Below, in pieces: positions 38,168-48,115 of a stretch of 64,000 nt of DNA. The notes beneath the pieces are model-generated. The model saw only the letters and a program-made list of their open reading frames with translations. It ran no database searches and was not told where the DNA came from. This stretch comes from Ideonella benzenivorans (GTDB taxonomy: Bacteria; Pseudomonadota; Gammaproteobacteria; Burkholderiales; Burkholderiaceae_C). How positions within the stretch are numbered: position 1 is the stretch's first letter; every line of letters begins with the position of its first letter. The translations under genes were made by a program, and so were the position numbers. The stretch lies in NCBI RefSeq assembly GCF_020387415.1, contig NZ_JAGWCB010000018.1, forward strand, positions 186,001-250,000. Reading direction: 5' to 3'.

Positions 38168-38192
38168 CAGAGGCCGCCCTCCGCGGCCTCTG
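38168..38192 (+). promoter_or_regulatory. 10-bp-stem hairpin between the tandem M4 genes
   Basis: CAGAGGCCGC (38168-38177) pairs perfectly with GCGGCCTCTG (38183-38192) around CCTCC, 30 bp before the second protease ATG. With no T-tract it may be an mRNA-stability or attenuating structure, or an imperfect terminator for copy 1. Confidence 0.45.
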
Positions 38193-38222
38193 GCGCTCCA
38201 TGATTCCTTTCGTCGATTCACC

Positions 38223-39788
38223 ATGAAACCCACCGTCCTGCACCTGGCCGCGCTGGCCACCCTGACCGCCTGCCTGGCCCCCGCGGCCCTGGCGGCCCAG
38301 CCTGCCGCCGGCCATCCCGCCGTGGCCCGCGCGCTGGCCCATCTGAAGGCCCAGGCCGGTCTGGTGGCCGGGCAGGACGACTTTGTCGCCCGTGACCTGG
38401 TGGTCGACGCCGACGGCACGGAGCACGTGCGCTTCGACCGCACCTTCCGCGGCCTGCGCGTGCTGGGCGGGGACGTGGTCGTGCACGAGAGCGGCCGCGG
38501 CCTGCTGCGCGGCCTGAGCCGCACCTTCGGCGGGGCCCTGGCACTGTCGACCACCCCGGCGCTGGCCGCTGACGGTGCGGCCACCTTCGCCAAGGGCCGC
38601 TTCGAACACCGCAACGCCCAGGTCGCCCGCAAGGAACTCGTGGTCTATGCCCGCAACGGCCAGCCCCAGCTGGCCTGGGACGTGCTGGTGACCGGCGAGC
38701 GGGCCGACCAGACCCCCAGCCGCATGCACTTCATCGTCAGCGCCGCCGGCAAGAAACTGCTGGACGGCTGGGACGAGATCGAGAACACCGACACCACCGT
38801 CACCGGCCACACCCTGTTCAGCGGCAGCGAAACCCTGCACGCCGACAAGAACAAGCGCGGCGTCTACACCCTGGTGGATGCCACCCGGGGCGGCCACAAG
38901 GTCGTGACGATGAAGAACACCAAGCTGATCGAAGCCGCGGTCAAAAGCAGCACCGCGTCCTTTGGCGACAGCACGCTGAGCGACACCAACACGGTGGCCG
39001 CCGATGCCGCCTACGGTCAGAACATGACCTGGGACTACTTCCTGAACACCTTCGGCCGCAACGGCATCGCTGACGATGGCGCAGGCGCCTATTCCCGCGT
39101 CCACTACGGCAAGAACTACGTCAACGCATTCTGGAGCGACGACTGCTTCTGCATGACCTATGGCGACGGCAACACCACCCAGGGCTACTACCCGCTGGTG
39201 GCGCTGGACGTGGCCGGCCACGAGATGACCCACGGCGTGACCTCGCGCACCGCCAACCTGACCTACTCCGGCGAGTCGGGCGGTCTGAACGAGGCCACCT
39301 CCGACATCATGGGCACGATGGTCGAATTCTTCGCCAACAACCCCAATGACACGCCCGACTACCTGATCGGCGAAGAGATCTTCGTGCAGCCAGGCAACGC
39401 CCTGCGCTCGATGGTCCAGCCCAGCAGCGATGGCTATTCGGCCGACTGCTGGTATTCGGGTCTGGGCAGCCTGGACGTGCACTACTCGTCGGGCGTGGCC
39501 AACCACTTCTATTACCTGCTGGCCGAAGGCACCACCGCGGGTGCGCCGTCCAAGACCTGCGTGGCCGGCAACACCAAGAAGGCCACCGGCACCGGCACCG
39601 TCACCGGCATCGGCCGCGACAAGGCCGCCAAGATCTGGTACCGCGCGCTGACGGTCTACATGACCTCCAGCACCAACTACGCCGCCGCCCGCACGGCCAC
39701 CGTCTCGGCCGCCACCGACCTGTACGGTGCCGGCTCGGCCGAAGTGGCCGCCGTGCAGACCGCCTGGACCGCCACCAACGTCAACTGA
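38223..39788 (+). CDS. Secreted M4 (thermolysin-like) metalloprotease, copy 2
   Basis: A 521-residue paralogue of the upstream protease with the same layout: signal peptide (KPTVLHLAALATLTACLAPAALA), FTP/PepSY propeptide, and M4 catalytic domain with VAGHEMTHGVTSRTANL, GGLNEATSDIMGTMVE and DVHYSSGVANHFYYLLAEG, all active-site residues intact. The propeptides differ much more than the catalytic domains, and two blocks of DNA (65 nt from 39006 and 49 nt from 39627) are identical to copy 1. It begins 153 bp after copy 1 and ends before a strong terminator, so the two may be expressed together or separately. Confidence 0.92.
   Translation: MKPTVLHLAALATLTACLAPAALAAQPAAGHPAVARALAHLKAQAGLVAGQDDFVARDLVVDADGTEHVRFDRTFRGLRVLGGDVVVHESGRGLLRGLSRTFGGALALSTTPALAADGAATFAKGRFEHRNAQVARKELVVYARNGQPQLAWDVLVTGERADQTPSRMHFIVSAAGKKLLDGWDEIENTDTTVTGHTLFSGSETLHADKNKRGVYTLVDATRGGHKVVTMKNTKLIEAAVKSSTASFGDSTLSDTNTVAADAAYGQNMTWDYFLNTFGRNGIADDGAGAYSRVHYGKNYVNAFWSDDCFCMTYGDGNTTQGYYPLVALDVAGHEMTHGVTSRTANLTYSGESGGLNEATSDIMGTMVEFFANNPNDTPDYLIGEEIFVQPGNALRSMVQPSSDGYSADCWYSGLGSLDVHYSSGVANHFYYLLAEGTTAGAPSKTCVAGNTKKATGTGTVTGIGRDKAAKIWYRALTVYMTSSTNYAAARTATVSAATDLYGAGSAEVAAVQTAWTATNVN
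39006..39070 (+). repeat. 65-nt block identical to 37296-37360 in the paralogous protease
   Basis: Comparing the two protease genes base by base, 37296-37360 and 39006-39070 are identical over 65 nt (encoding AAYGQNMTWDYFLNTFGRNG and flank). A second block, 37908-37956 and 39627-39675, is identical over 49 nt. Silent sites are also unchanged, which suggests recent duplication or gene conversion in these blocks. Confidence 0.85.
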
Positions 39789-39824
39789 GGCCCCGGCCCG
39801 CCTGGGCCGTCTGCCCCCTGCACC

Positions 39825-39850
39825 GCCGCGGCCCGTCCGCGGCTTTTTTT
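39825..39850 (+). terminator. Rho-independent terminator after the M4 protease pair
   Basis: GCCGCGG (39825-39831) pairs with CCGCGGC (39837-39843) around CCCGT, followed by seven T (39844-39850). It lies 37 bp after the stop of copy 2 and 36 bp before oxyR, isolating the two. Confidence 0.93.
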
Positions 39851-39874
39851 CGCACCGCCCACCCCACGCGCCGG

Positions 39875-39880
39875 CACAAT
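39875..39880 (+). promoter_or_regulatory. -10-like box (CACAAT) abutting oxyR
   Basis: CACAAT ends 6 bp before ATG 39887, the same arrangement as before the MOSC gene, implying a leaderless or nearly leaderless message. Confidence 0.3.
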
Positions 39881-39886
39881 CCGGCC

Positions 39887-40810
39887 ATGACCCTGACCGA
39901 ACTGCGCTACATCGTCGCGGTCGCCCGAGAGCGCCATTTCGGCCGGGCGGCCGAGGCCTGCCACGTCTCCCAGCCCACCCTGTCGGTGGCCATCAAGAAG
40001 CTGGAAGAGGAGCTCGACGTCAAGATCTTCGAGCGCGGCAGCAGCGAGGTCAGCCTGACCCCGCTGGGCGAGGCCATCGTGCGCCAGGCGCAAAGCGTGA
40101 TCGAGCAGGCCCAGGGCATCCGCGAGATCGCCCAGCGCGGCAAGGACCCGCTGGCCGGCCCGCTGCGCCTGGGCATCATCTACACCATCGGGCCCTACCT
40201 GCTGCCCGAGCTGGTGCGCCATGCCATCGACCTGACGCCCCAGATGCCGCTGATGCTGCAGGAGAACTTCACCGTCAAGCTGCTGGACATGCTGCGCACC
40301 GGCGAACTGGACTGCGCCATCATGGCCGAGCCCTTTCCCGACACCGGCCTGGCCATCGCAGCGCTCTACGACGAGCCCTTCATGGTGGCCGTGCCCGCCG
40401 GCCATCCGCTGGCCCAGCGCGAGGCCATCAGCTCCGAGGAACTCAAGCGCGAAACCATGCTGCTGCTGGGCACCGGCCACTGCTTTCGCGACCATGTGCT
40501 GGAGGTCTGCCCCGAGTTCGCTCGCTTCTCCAGCGACACCGAGGGCATCAAGAAGAGCTTTGAGGGCTCCTCGCTGGAAACCATCAAGCACATGGTGGCC
40601 TCGGGCATGGGCGTGACGGTGGTGCCTCGGTTGTCGGTGCCGCGCGAGCCGCAGCCCCACCTGGCCTTCGTGCCCTTCAAGGTCCCGGTCCCGTCGCGTC
40701 GGGTGGTGCTGGCCTGGCGCCGCAGCTTCACCCGCTACGAAGCGATCGCCGCACTGCGCAACGCGATCTACGCCTGTGAACTGCCCGGCGTGACCCGTCT
40801 GACCGCGTGA
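39887..40810 (+). CDS. oxyR: Hydrogen peroxide sensing regulator OxyR (LysR type)
   Basis: A 307-residue LysR-type regulator. The N-terminal winged helix (LTELRYIVAVARERHFGRAAEACHVSQPTLS, in parts) binds DNA; the C-terminal domain contains the peroxide-sensing pair in LLLGTGHCFRDHVLEVCPEF, corresponding to Cys199 and Cys208 of E. coli OxyR, so disulfide activation should be conserved. It is followed at 146 bp by katG, whose upstream region has an OxyR-type site, making katG its obvious target. A strong terminator upstream separates it from the protease genes. Confidence 0.96.
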   Translation: MTLTELRYIVAVARERHFGRAAEACHVSQPTLSVAIKKLEEELDVKIFERGSSEVSLTPLGEAIVRQAQSVIEQAQGIREIAQRGKDPLAGPLRLGIIYTIGPYLLPELVRHAIDLTPQMPLMLQENFTVKLLDMLRTGELDCAIMAEPFPDTGLAIAALYDEPFMVAVPAGHPLAQREAISSEELKRETMLLLGTGHCFRDHVLEVCPEFARFSSDTEGIKKSFEGSSLETIKHMVASGMGVTVVPRLSVPREPQPHLAFVPFKVPVPSRRVVLAWRRSFTRYEAIAALRNAIYACELPGVTRLTA

Positions 40811-40843
40811 GTCCCAGCCCCTGCCAGGCTGTGGGTCGGGTCG

Positions 40844-43097
<2,254 letters not shown>

Positions 43098-43125
43098 GCC
43101 CCCCTAGGTTGTCACCCCGGCTGGG

Positions 43126-43131
43126 TACACT
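43126..43131 (+). promoter_or_regulatory. -10-like box (TACACT) upstream of the kinase gene
   Basis: TACACT ends 12 bp before ATG 43144 (9 bp before the GTG at 43141), predicting a nearly leaderless transcript. It occupies the 46-bp gap after katG. Confidence 0.3.
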
Positions 43132-43143
43132 CCAGACGCCGTG

Positions 43144-45342
43144 ATGACCGAGCCCGCCCCCTCGCCCGCCCACCGTTACCGCCTGCAGAATCTGCTGGGC
43201 CAGGGTGGTGCGGGCCAGGTGCAGGCGGCCTGGGACACGGCCCTGGACCGCCCGGTGGCGATCAAGACCGTGCCGCGCCAGACCGGCGTGGACGGCTGGC
43301 GCGAAGCCCGCCTGACCGCCCGCCTGCGCCATCCAGCCTTCGTCGCCATCTACGAAGCCTGGGAGGATGGCGACCAGGTGCACATCGTGATGGAGCGGGT
43401 GCCCGGCCAGACCCTCAAGCAATGGCTGCTGGAGAACGGCCCCGTGCCGGTCCCGGTGGCTTGCGGCTGGCTGCAGCAGCTGGCCCTGGCCCTGGCCGAG
43501 GCCCATGCCCAGGGCTGGGTGCATGGCGACCTGAAGCCCTCCAACCTGATGCTGGAGGTGGCACCGACCCGGCCGGGCACCGCCACCGCCACGACGACGC
43601 CCCAGACCCGGGTGCGGGTGCTGGACCTGGGCATTGCCCGCCCCGTCGATCCGCTGGCCACCCAGACCCTGGCCTCCCCCGCCGCCCAGGCCGGTACCCT
43701 GGCCTACATGGCGCCAGAGCAGCTGCGCGGTGAGCCGCCCAGCCCCGCCAGCGACCTCTACAGCCTGGGGCTGGTGCTGCTGCAATGCCTGCTGGGCCAC
43801 CTGGGCGACGGTGAGCAGCCCAGCCTGGCCCAGGCCTGGCGCCGCCTGCAGGGCGACTGGCCGGACTGGGCCCTGGGCCAGCCCGAGGACCGCGAGCGCG
43901 TCGCCCAGTGGCCCGAGCGCCTGCGCCAGCTGCTGAGCCAGCTGCTGGCCACGGAGCCCGCCCGGCGCCCGGCCGGCATGGCCGACGTGGCCCAGACCCT
44001 GGGCGACATCGCGGCCGGGACGGACACCGGCCCGACCGCGCCCGCCACCCCACCCGTGGCCCCCGCCCTGCGCGCCCGCCGGTGGTGGCCCGCGGTCGCC
44101 CTGGGCGGCGTTCTGCTGCTGGCGGGCGGCGGTGGCGCGGCCTGGTGGTGGCAAGGCCCGGGGGCCGCCCCGACGGCGGCGCAGACGCTGTCCCGGTTGC
44201 AGCAGGCCGAAGCCTGGATCAACGAGTTCGACGATGCGGATTCGCTCGACCGCGCGGTGGCCCTGCTGTCACAGCTGACCCGCCAGGCCCCCCGCAGCGC
44301 ACCGGCCGCGGCCCTGCACAGCCTGGCGCTGAGCCTGCGCCACTGGCAACGCTCAGGCCCGGATCCGGACCGCGATCTGGCCGAGGCGGACCGCTGGGCC
44401 CGCCAGGCCCTGGCGCTGGACAGCCAGCTGGCCCGGGCCCATCTGGCGCAGGCCATGGCCTGGTCCGGTCAGAAGCGTTCCGAAGAGGCGCTGGCCGAAT
44501 TCGAGCGGGCCCGCCTGCTGGACCCGCAGGACGTGCTGGTCGTGGCCTGGTATGCCACCGAGCTGGACAGCCAGGGCCGCCTGGACCAGGCCCAGGCGCT
44601 GCTGGAACCCGCCCTGGCCGTGCACCCGCTGGCCACCCCGCTGCTGGACGAATGGGGCACGCTGCTGTTTCGCCGCGGCGACTATGCGCGGGCGGAGGCC
44701 GCCTTCCGGCAAAGCCTGGCCGCCAAGCCCACCGGCAGCGTGGCGGCCTTCAGCCTGAGCGGCATCCTGATGATGCAGCAGCGCCTGGACGAGGCACAGG
44801 GCGTGCTGCAGACCGCCCTGCGGGTGCGGCCGCACTACAAGCTCTACCAGAACCTGGGCAGCGTGATGGCCCTGCGCCAGCGCTGGGCCGAGGCAGCCGA
44901 GGCGGCCCGCCAGGCCCTGGCCCGCTGGCCCGCCCGTTACCCCGATGCCGATGCGCAGGCCAACCTGGCCGAGGCCCTGATGCACCTGCCCGGTCAGGAG
45001 GCTGCCGCCCAGGACGCCTGGCGCCGGGCCTTGGCCACGGCCCAGCAGCAGGCCAGCGCCCACCCCGGCAACCCGGGCTGGACCTGGCGGCGCGGGCTGT
45101 TCGCCGCCCGGCTGGGCCTGCGCGACGAGGCCCTGGCCGCCAGCGCCGAGGCGTTGCAGCAGGCCCCGCGCGATGCAGAGGTGCTGTACTACGCCGCCCT
45201 GTCCCACGCCCTGGTGGGCGAGCCGGCCAAGGCGAAGACGCTGCTGCTGCAGGCCCTGGCCCAGGGCTTCCCGCGCGACATGGTCCAGGCGGAACCGGCC
45301 CTGGCGCCGCTGCTGCCGGCGGCCCCGGCGCACCGCCCCTGA
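43144..45342 (+). CDS. Transmembrane Ser/Thr protein kinase with C-terminal TPR repeats
   Basis: A 732-residue Hanks-type kinase. The cytoplasmic N-terminal domain has the Gly-rich loop LLGQGGAGQVQAAWD (18-31), catalytic Lys41 in VAIKTV, Glu55 of helix C, the catalytic loop VHGDLKPSNLML (Asp129), the Mg loop LDLGIARP (Asp161) and MAPEQL (190-193). All essential residues are present; HGD in place of HRD and DLG in place of DFG are tolerated variants. A membrane helix follows near 310-330 (WWPAVALGGVLLLAGGGGAAWWW, in parts). The outer part is built of TPR-like repeats (for example ARAHLAQAMAWSGQKRSEEALAEF, in parts) that would bind a protein or peptide. GTG 43141 is an alternative start. It heads a signalling cluster with an FHA/sigma-54 regulator. 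Confidence 0.9.
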   Translation: MTEPAPSPAHRYRLQNLLGQGGAGQVQAAWDTALDRPVAIKTVPRQTGVDGWREARLTARLRHPAFVAIYEAWEDGDQVHIVMERVPGQTLKQWLLENGPVPVPVACGWLQQLALALAEAHAQGWVHGDLKPSNLMLEVAPTRPGTATATTTPQTRVRVLDLGIARPVDPLATQTLASPAAQAGTLAYMAPEQLRGEPPSPASDLYSLGLVLLQCLLGHLGDGEQPSLAQAWRRLQGDWPDWALGQPEDRERVAQWPERLRQLLSQLLATEPARRPAGMADVAQTLGDIAAGTDTGPTAPATPPVAPALRARRWWPAVALGGVLLLAGGGGAAWWWQGPGAAPTAAQTLSRLQQAEAWINEFDDADSLDRAVALLSQLTRQAPRSAPAAALHSLALSLRHWQRSGPDPDRDLAEADRWARQALALDSQLARAHLAQAMAWSGQKRSEEALAEFERARLLDPQDVLVVAWYATELDSQGRLDQAQALLEPALAVHPLATPLLDEWGTLLFRRGDYARAEAAFRQSLAAKPTGSVAAFSLSGILMMQQRLDEAQGVLQTALRVRPHYKLYQNLGSVMALRQRWAEAAEAARQALARWPARYPDADAQANLAEALMHLPGQEAAAQDAWRRALATAQQQASAHPGNPGWTWRRGLFAARLGLRDEALAASAEALQQAPRDAEVLYYAALSHALVGEPAKAKTLLLQALAQGFPRDMVQAEPALAPLLPAAPAHRP

Positions 45343-45435
45343 CCGAGGTCGGCGCCCAACCCACCCTCAAGATCGACCGTTCGTGCACCGATGAATCCTG
45401 GACCGGCCCCTGCGGCCCCATCAGGATCCTTGAAC

Positions 45436-45969
45436 ATGAGCGACACCTCCGATCACAGCTACCTGCTGCGCGTCAGCTTCGACGCCGACCAACTGGGCAA
45501 CGAACTGGTCTGGGCCATCACCGACGCCGACCCGGGTGAGCCCAATGCCTTTCGCCGCACCGGCTGGGCCGCGGGGGGTCTGCAGTTCCTGCAGGGCGAC
45601 ACGCTGGCCGTCGAGGTGGTGGGCTATGGCCGGCCCGAGACCTTTGCCGGCTTCACCATCACCGATGCGACGCTGATCACGCTGCCCGCGCCCTACCTGC
45701 GCCCGCTGTTCTCGCCTTCGCCGTTCGATGTCGATCAGGCCACCTTCGACCTGGACGACTTCCAGCCCACCAGCTGCGTCGTGGCCCAGGCCCTGAAGAT
45801 CTGCACCGCCCACCATCCTGGCCCCCTGACGGTGGTCGAGTCCCAGGGCATCTGGAAGTTCTCCTTCGTCGTGACGACGGAGATCCAGCGTGTGGACGGC
45901 AGCGTCGAAACCCGGGTCTTCAGCTTCGACCCCATCATCGCGGTCGGCAAGGACTGGCCCGGCGCCTGA
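45436..45969 (+). CDS. Unrecognised beta-rich protein in the kinase cluster
   Basis: A 177-residue acidic protein without signal peptide or membrane helix, rich in alternating strands (SYLLRVSFDADQLGNELVWAI, LQFLQGDTLAVEVVGYG, GIWKFSFVVTTEIQRVDG, in parts). I know no family for it. ATG 45436 is favoured over ATG 45391 (which adds a Pro-rich lead); AGGA is 8-12 nt upstream. It lies 93 bp after the kinase gene on the same strand and converges with the 96-aa orphan gene, so it may be transcribed with the kinase. A role as kinase substrate or effector is guesswork. Confidence 0.7.
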   Translation: MSDTSDHSYLLRVSFDADQLGNELVWAITDADPGEPNAFRRTGWAAGGLQFLQGDTLAVEVVGYGRPETFAGFTITDATLITLPAPYLRPLFSPSPFDVDQATFDLDDFQPTSCVVAQALKICTAHHPGPLTVVESQGIWKFSFVVTTEIQRVDGSVETRVFSFDPIIAVGKDWPGA

Positions 45970-45979
45970 AGAGCCGGAC

Positions 45980-46270
45980 TCAGGCCAGTTCCAACACGAA
46001 GCCGGGGGCCAGCCCCCCCGGCTCGGCGGCCCGTACCGTGATCACCGCCTTGCGGTCGGACACCAGCAGCTGCCGCGTGGTCACGCCGCCGATCACCGCC
46101 ACCACGGCATAGGGGAGGGCGTCATCGTCCACCGGCGGCGCGCCCCAGGGCAGCCGCAGCGTGCCATGGGGCGGCAGCCGGGCCAGCACCTGCTCGCCCC
46201 GGGTCACGATGACATGGACAAGATGGGCCGTGGTGTTGCACAGGGTCAGGGCACACATGCGAAGCGACAT
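45980..46270 (-). CDS. Orphan 96-aa protein, likely sigma-54 dependent
   Basis: A small protein (MSLRMCALTLCNTTAHLVHV at its start) predicted to be mostly beta strands, with a Gly/Leu/Pro-rich middle (RLPPHGTLRLPWGAPP) and no signal peptide. No family recognised. Support for its being a real gene comes from its upstream DNA: a -24/-12 sigma-54 promoter ends about 37 bp before the ATG, with phased palindromes farther up. The divergent gene is itself a sigma-54 activator. The start lacks an obvious SD. Confidence 0.72.
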   Translation of the reverse strand: MSLRMCALTLCNTTAHLVHVIVTRGEQVLARLPPHGTLRLPWGAPPVDDDALPYAVVAVIGGVTTRQLLVSDRKAVITVRAAEPGGLAPGFVLELA

Positions 46271-46306
46271 GGCAGGTCGTCAGTGAGGGGCAGAGGCCCT
46301 TTGCTC

Positions 46307-46322
46307 TACAAACACCGTGCCA
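46307..46322 (-). promoter_or_regulatory. Sigma-54 promoter (-24/-12) for the 96-aa gene
   Basis: Read on the minus strand: TGGCAC (46322-46317), five bases GGTGT, then TTGTA (46311-46307). The -24 hexamer and the spacing are exact against TGGCAC-N5-TTGCW; only the C of the -12 GC is a T. Predicted transcription start is near 46297, about 27 bp before ATG 46270. Confidence 0.7.
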
Positions 46323-46381
46323 GGCCGTTACCATCGCCAAACGCCTGCCCGCAGGCCATTTCGGGCCTGCCGACCCCTCTT

Positions 46382-46429
46382 TGACACGTCACCCCCGGGT
46401 CTGACGCGTCAACTCCGCGAACTGACACG
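46382..46429. promoter_or_regulatory. Three phased TGACRCGTCA repeats, candidate activator-binding sites
   Basis: TGACACGTCA at 46382-46391 and TGACGCGTCA at 46402-46411 are both palindromic decamers; a third, half-conserved TGACACGCCC begins at 46423. The copies start 20 and 21 bp apart, two helical turns, so they lie on one DNA face. They are 85-130 bp upstream of the predicted sigma-54 start and 12 bp before the GTG of the activator gene, so they may act as enhancer for the 96-aa gene and as autoregulatory operator for the activator. Confidence 0.65.
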
Positions 46430-46440
46430 CCCCACCTTCC

Positions 46441-48045
46441 GTGACGCCCACCCCGGCCGACGACCTCACCCAGACCTTCACCGAGACGGTCAACGAGCGC
46501 CCCCAGGCCCCGATCTGGGTCCTGACCCTGTTGTGGCACCCGGACCTGCAGCGGGTCGGCGAGCAAACCCCGGTGCCGCAGCCCGGCACCCTGGCGCTCA
46601 ACCGCTACGGCCCCGTGTTCGCGCCGCTGCAGCCCGCCTCGGCGCCAACCGAGACCGACTGGGCCCGCCCGCTGCTGCATGCCAGCGTCTCCCGCGCCAG
46701 CCTGCAACTGACGCTGGGAGCGGACGGCATCACGCTGACGCCCGAGGACGCGCGGGTGCATGCCGAGGTCCAGGGCCGCCTCCTGGCCGGCCCCCTCACC
46801 CTGCCCTGGGACGCGGCCACGCACGGCCTGGTGATCCAGCTGGGCCGACGGGTGCTGCTGTGCCTGCACACCACCCGCGCGCTGCCGGTCACGGCCGACC
46901 CTCAGCTGCTGGGCGTCAGCTCGGCGATGGAGACCCTGCGCCGGCAGGTGCGGCGTGTGGCCGCCTCGCCGCTGCCGGTGCTGATCCGGGGCGAATCCGG
47001 CACCGGAAAGGACCTGGTGGCCCAGGCCCTGCACCGACTGGGCCCGCGCGCGACCGGCCCCTGGGTCACGGTGAACATGGCCACCCTCAGCGAGGGCCTG
47101 GCCGCGGCCGAACTGTTCGGCGCGACCCGGGGCGCCTACACCGGTGCCCAGGTGGCCCGGGCCGGACTGTGGGCCCAGGCCGATGGCGGCAGCCTGTTCC
47201 TCGACGAGATCGGTGACTGTCCGCCCTCGGTCCAGCCGATGCTGCTGCGGGTGATCGAGAGCGGCGAATTCCGCCCCGTCGGCGCGGCCAAGCCCCTGGT
47301 CAGCCGGGCCCGGCTGATCGCCGCCACCGACCGGCCGCTGGAAACCAGCGGCTTCAACCTGCCCCTGCTGCGGCGGCTGCAGACCTTCACGCTGGCCACG
47401 CCCGCGCTGCGCCACCGGCGGGAGGACCTGGGCGTGCTGGCCCGGCAGGCCTGGCTGGCCACCGGCGCCGCACTGGACAGCCTGGCCGAAGCGCCGACCG
47501 AGCTGGTGCGGGCCCTGTGCCTGCACGACTGGCCCGGCAATGTGCGCCAGCTGGAACAGGCCATGCGCCGACTGGCGCTGGACCACTCGGCCGGCCTCTG
47601 GCCCTCGGTCGAGGGCCTGCTGGGCGAAGCGCTGCGGCTGCCCGGCGGCACGACACCGGCCGCCCCGGCGGCGGCGCCCGCCGCACCCACCGTGACGCCA
47701 CCCGAGGCAGCAGCGCCGGCCCCGGAGCCGCCCCCCGCACGGGCCTGGCACAGCACCGCCGCGATCGACCGCGCCGCCCTGCTGCAGGCCCTGGACGCCC
47801 AGGGCTGGCAGCTCAAGGATGCCGCCCAGGCCCTGGGCATCTCCCGGCCCTCGATCTACAACCTGATGGCCCGGCTGCTGGACGCCCCCAACCCCGAAAC
47901 CCTGCCGCCCGAGCGGCTGCAGGCCCTGCTGGCGCAGCCCGGCGTCACGCTGGCCGAGATGGCGCGCGACCTGCAGGTGCCGCGCGAGGCGCTGCGCCGG
48001 CGGCTGCGCACCCTGGGTCTGCCGCGGCCGCCCGACGAGGGCTGA
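46441..48045 (+). CDS. Sigma-54 dependent activator with FHA-like sensor and two HTH regions
   Basis: A 534-residue enhancer-binding protein. Residues about 50-145 look like a degenerate FHA domain (LNRYGPVF, VSRASLQLTL, VIQLGRRVLLCLH), which would recognise phosphothreonine. The AAA+ core has Walker A GESGTGKD (184-191), the sigma-54 contact loop GAYTGA (231-236; Tyr replaces Phe, an accepted variant), Walker B SLFLDEIGD (251-259) and WPGNVRQLEQ (364-373). A Pro/Ala linker leads to a Fis-type HTH (LKDAAQALGISRPSIYNLM) and a second HTH-like stretch (LAEMARDLQVPREALRRRL) at the C-terminus. GTG 46441 is used; no strong SD. The kinase encoded 3 kb upstream is the likely partner. Confidence 0.9.
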   Translation: MTPTPADDLTQTFTETVNERPQAPIWVLTLLWHPDLQRVGEQTPVPQPGTLALNRYGPVFAPLQPASAPTETDWARPLLHASVSRASLQLTLGADGITLTPEDARVHAEVQGRLLAGPLTLPWDAATHGLVIQLGRRVLLCLHTTRALPVTADPQLLGVSSAMETLRRQVRRVAASPLPVLIRGESGTGKDLVAQALHRLGPRATGPWVTVNMATLSEGLAAAELFGATRGAYTGAQVARAGLWAQADGGSLFLDEIGDCPPSVQPMLLRVIESGEFRPVGAAKPLVSRARLIAATDRPLETSGFNLPLLRRLQTFTLATPALRHRREDLGVLARQAWLATGAALDSLAEAPTELVRALCLHDWPGNVRQLEQAMRRLALDHSAGLWPSVEGLLGEALRLPGGTTPAAPAAAPAAPTVTPPEAAAPAPEPPPARAWHSTAAIDRAALLQALDAQGWQLKDAAQALGISRPSIYNLMARLLDAPNPETLPPERLQALLAQPGVTLAEMARDLQVPREALRRRLRTLGLPRPPDEG

Positions 48046-48115
48046 GCCCCCCCGGCCCCACCCGTGGCCCCGCGCACGCTAGACTGCCCCAACCTCCCGT
48101 TCTGCACCGCCCCCC

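Noticed and set aside
36363-39506. A 1047-codon open frame on the minus strand
   Set aside because: It is antisense to the two M4 proteases, whose active sites and signal peptides are complete.
46533-46548. TGGCAC followed by a CTGC inside the sigma-54 activator gene, read as a second sigma-54 promoter
   Set aside because: It is within coding sequence, the -12 part is poor and no gene starts suitably downstream.
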